This document shows positions 12,041-12,457 of a DNA stretch of 12,457 nucleotides, piece after piece; positions within the stretch are counted from its first letter, which is position 1; each line of letters begins with the position of its first letter. A program made the position numbers and the translations under genes. Source of the stretch: Opitutus sp. GAS368 (GTDB lineage Bacteria; Verrucomicrobiota; Verrucomicrobiia; Opitutales; Opitutaceae); NCBI GenBank assembly GCA_945862035.1, contig CAMAXB010000057.1, positions 1 to 12,457 on the forward strand, read 5' to 3'. The notes under the pieces were generated by a model, which made no database searches, was not told where the DNA came from, and saw nothing but the letters and a program-made list of their open reading frames with translations.

Positions 12041-12457
12041 GGCCAAGAAAAGTCCGACTAGCGATTGTTCGCGGCTTCAGCCCTGTGGCTAGGTGATCGC
12101 GTCCGTCCGGAAATTCGCGATGTTGGAATTGACCACCTCGCGGATCTCATCGAGGAATAGGTCTCTTCGCTGCGTTCTTCCCGATCACGCGCCGCCCGAG
12201 TTTGAGCTTCAGCCGCAGGAGCCGGTAGAGCGTCCGCGCATCGCCACCCTCCCTCCTTCAATCCCTCAGGGAGCGAGGAATTGCTAAACCCACCTCTTCC
12301 GTCATAGTAAATATCCATCCGGATTAAAACTCTGCCTGGCTCCAATCCCGCGTCCCCGTGACACCCGCGCGACTTCGCGTTCTCGCTGCAGACCGATTTC
12401 TAAATCCTCCAAGCCACCAGCTTCGCGTGCCCTCTTTTGTCCGTCGCTTCGGAACCG
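12041..12457. other. distal non-coding stretch
   Basis: About 400 bases to the window edge without an intact gene on either strand. The left half holds a possible broken coding remnant on the minus strand (see 12089-12249); the right half is mixed in composition and shows no recognisable element. Confidence 0.5.
12089..12249 (-). pseudogene. possible broken gene remnant, unknown family
   Basis: On the minus strand, one frame (about 12249 down to 12164) reads DARTLYRLLRLKLKLG and RRVIGKNAAK. The next frame, offset by one base, reads DLFLDEIREVVNSNI and ANFRTDAIT from 12163 down to a TAG at 12089-12091. Both pieces have protein-like composition (helix-like Leu/Arg and Glu/Val patterns), unlike the other frames here, and would join if one base were removed near 12164. 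There is no start codon with ribosome-binding site that gives an intact product. I do not recognise the family, and random open sequence remains possible. Confidence 0.3.

Overview
The window looks like chromosomal DNA from a GC-rich bacterium of the Verrucomicrobiota, most likely an Opitutaceae relative. This rests on the GC-rich composition, GTG starts, the tightly overlapped aroA-cmk-plsC run next to a monofunctional prephenate dehydrogenase, several small conserved proteins of a type I associate with that group, and AT-rich heptanucleotide arrays between genes. The taxonomy is inference from protein style, not from a marker gene.

Left part (1-1894, plus strand): the 3' part of a left-handed beta-helix (hexapeptide) transferase or NDP-sugar pyrophosphorylase-like gene cut by the window edge, then trpS (tryptophanyl-tRNA synthetase) and a small conserved protein. 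Centre-left (1912-5642, minus strand): tyrA, then aroA, cmk and plsC. The last three overlap by 1 and 4 bases and are probably translationally coupled. The cluster joins shikimate/tyrosine synthesis, CMP/dCMP phosphorylation and phosphatidic acid formation.

Centre (5643-7570): an EVE-domain protein (minus) diverges from a membrane-anchored PIN-TRAM gene (plus). The latter is damaged: one catalytic Asp is Asn, a one-base deletion lies near 7000, and the open frame runs on through a tRNA-Ala(CGC) gene. That tRNA carries an unusual A19/U56 pair where G19-C56 is nearly universal.

Accessory segment (7443-9479): a lone AAA_14/DUF4143 ATPase (minus) between non-coding flanks. It is bounded on the left by the tRNA-Ala 3' end and on the right by an exact 11-base copy of that 3' end, which suggests a small tRNA-targeted insertion or its remnant. 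The ATPase has an 11-bp inverted repeat just upstream.

Right part (9480-12457): a Lys/Pro/Ala-tailed protein with a carbohydrate-binding-like domain (plus), a DUF374 lysophospholipid acyltransferase-like protein (minus), a conserved protein of unknown function (plus), tRNA-Asp(GTC) with a good promoter and a strong intrinsic terminator, and a final 400 bases with no intact gene but a possible broken coding remnant. I saw no CRISPR array, insertion sequence, integrase, rRNA or recognisable defence operon.
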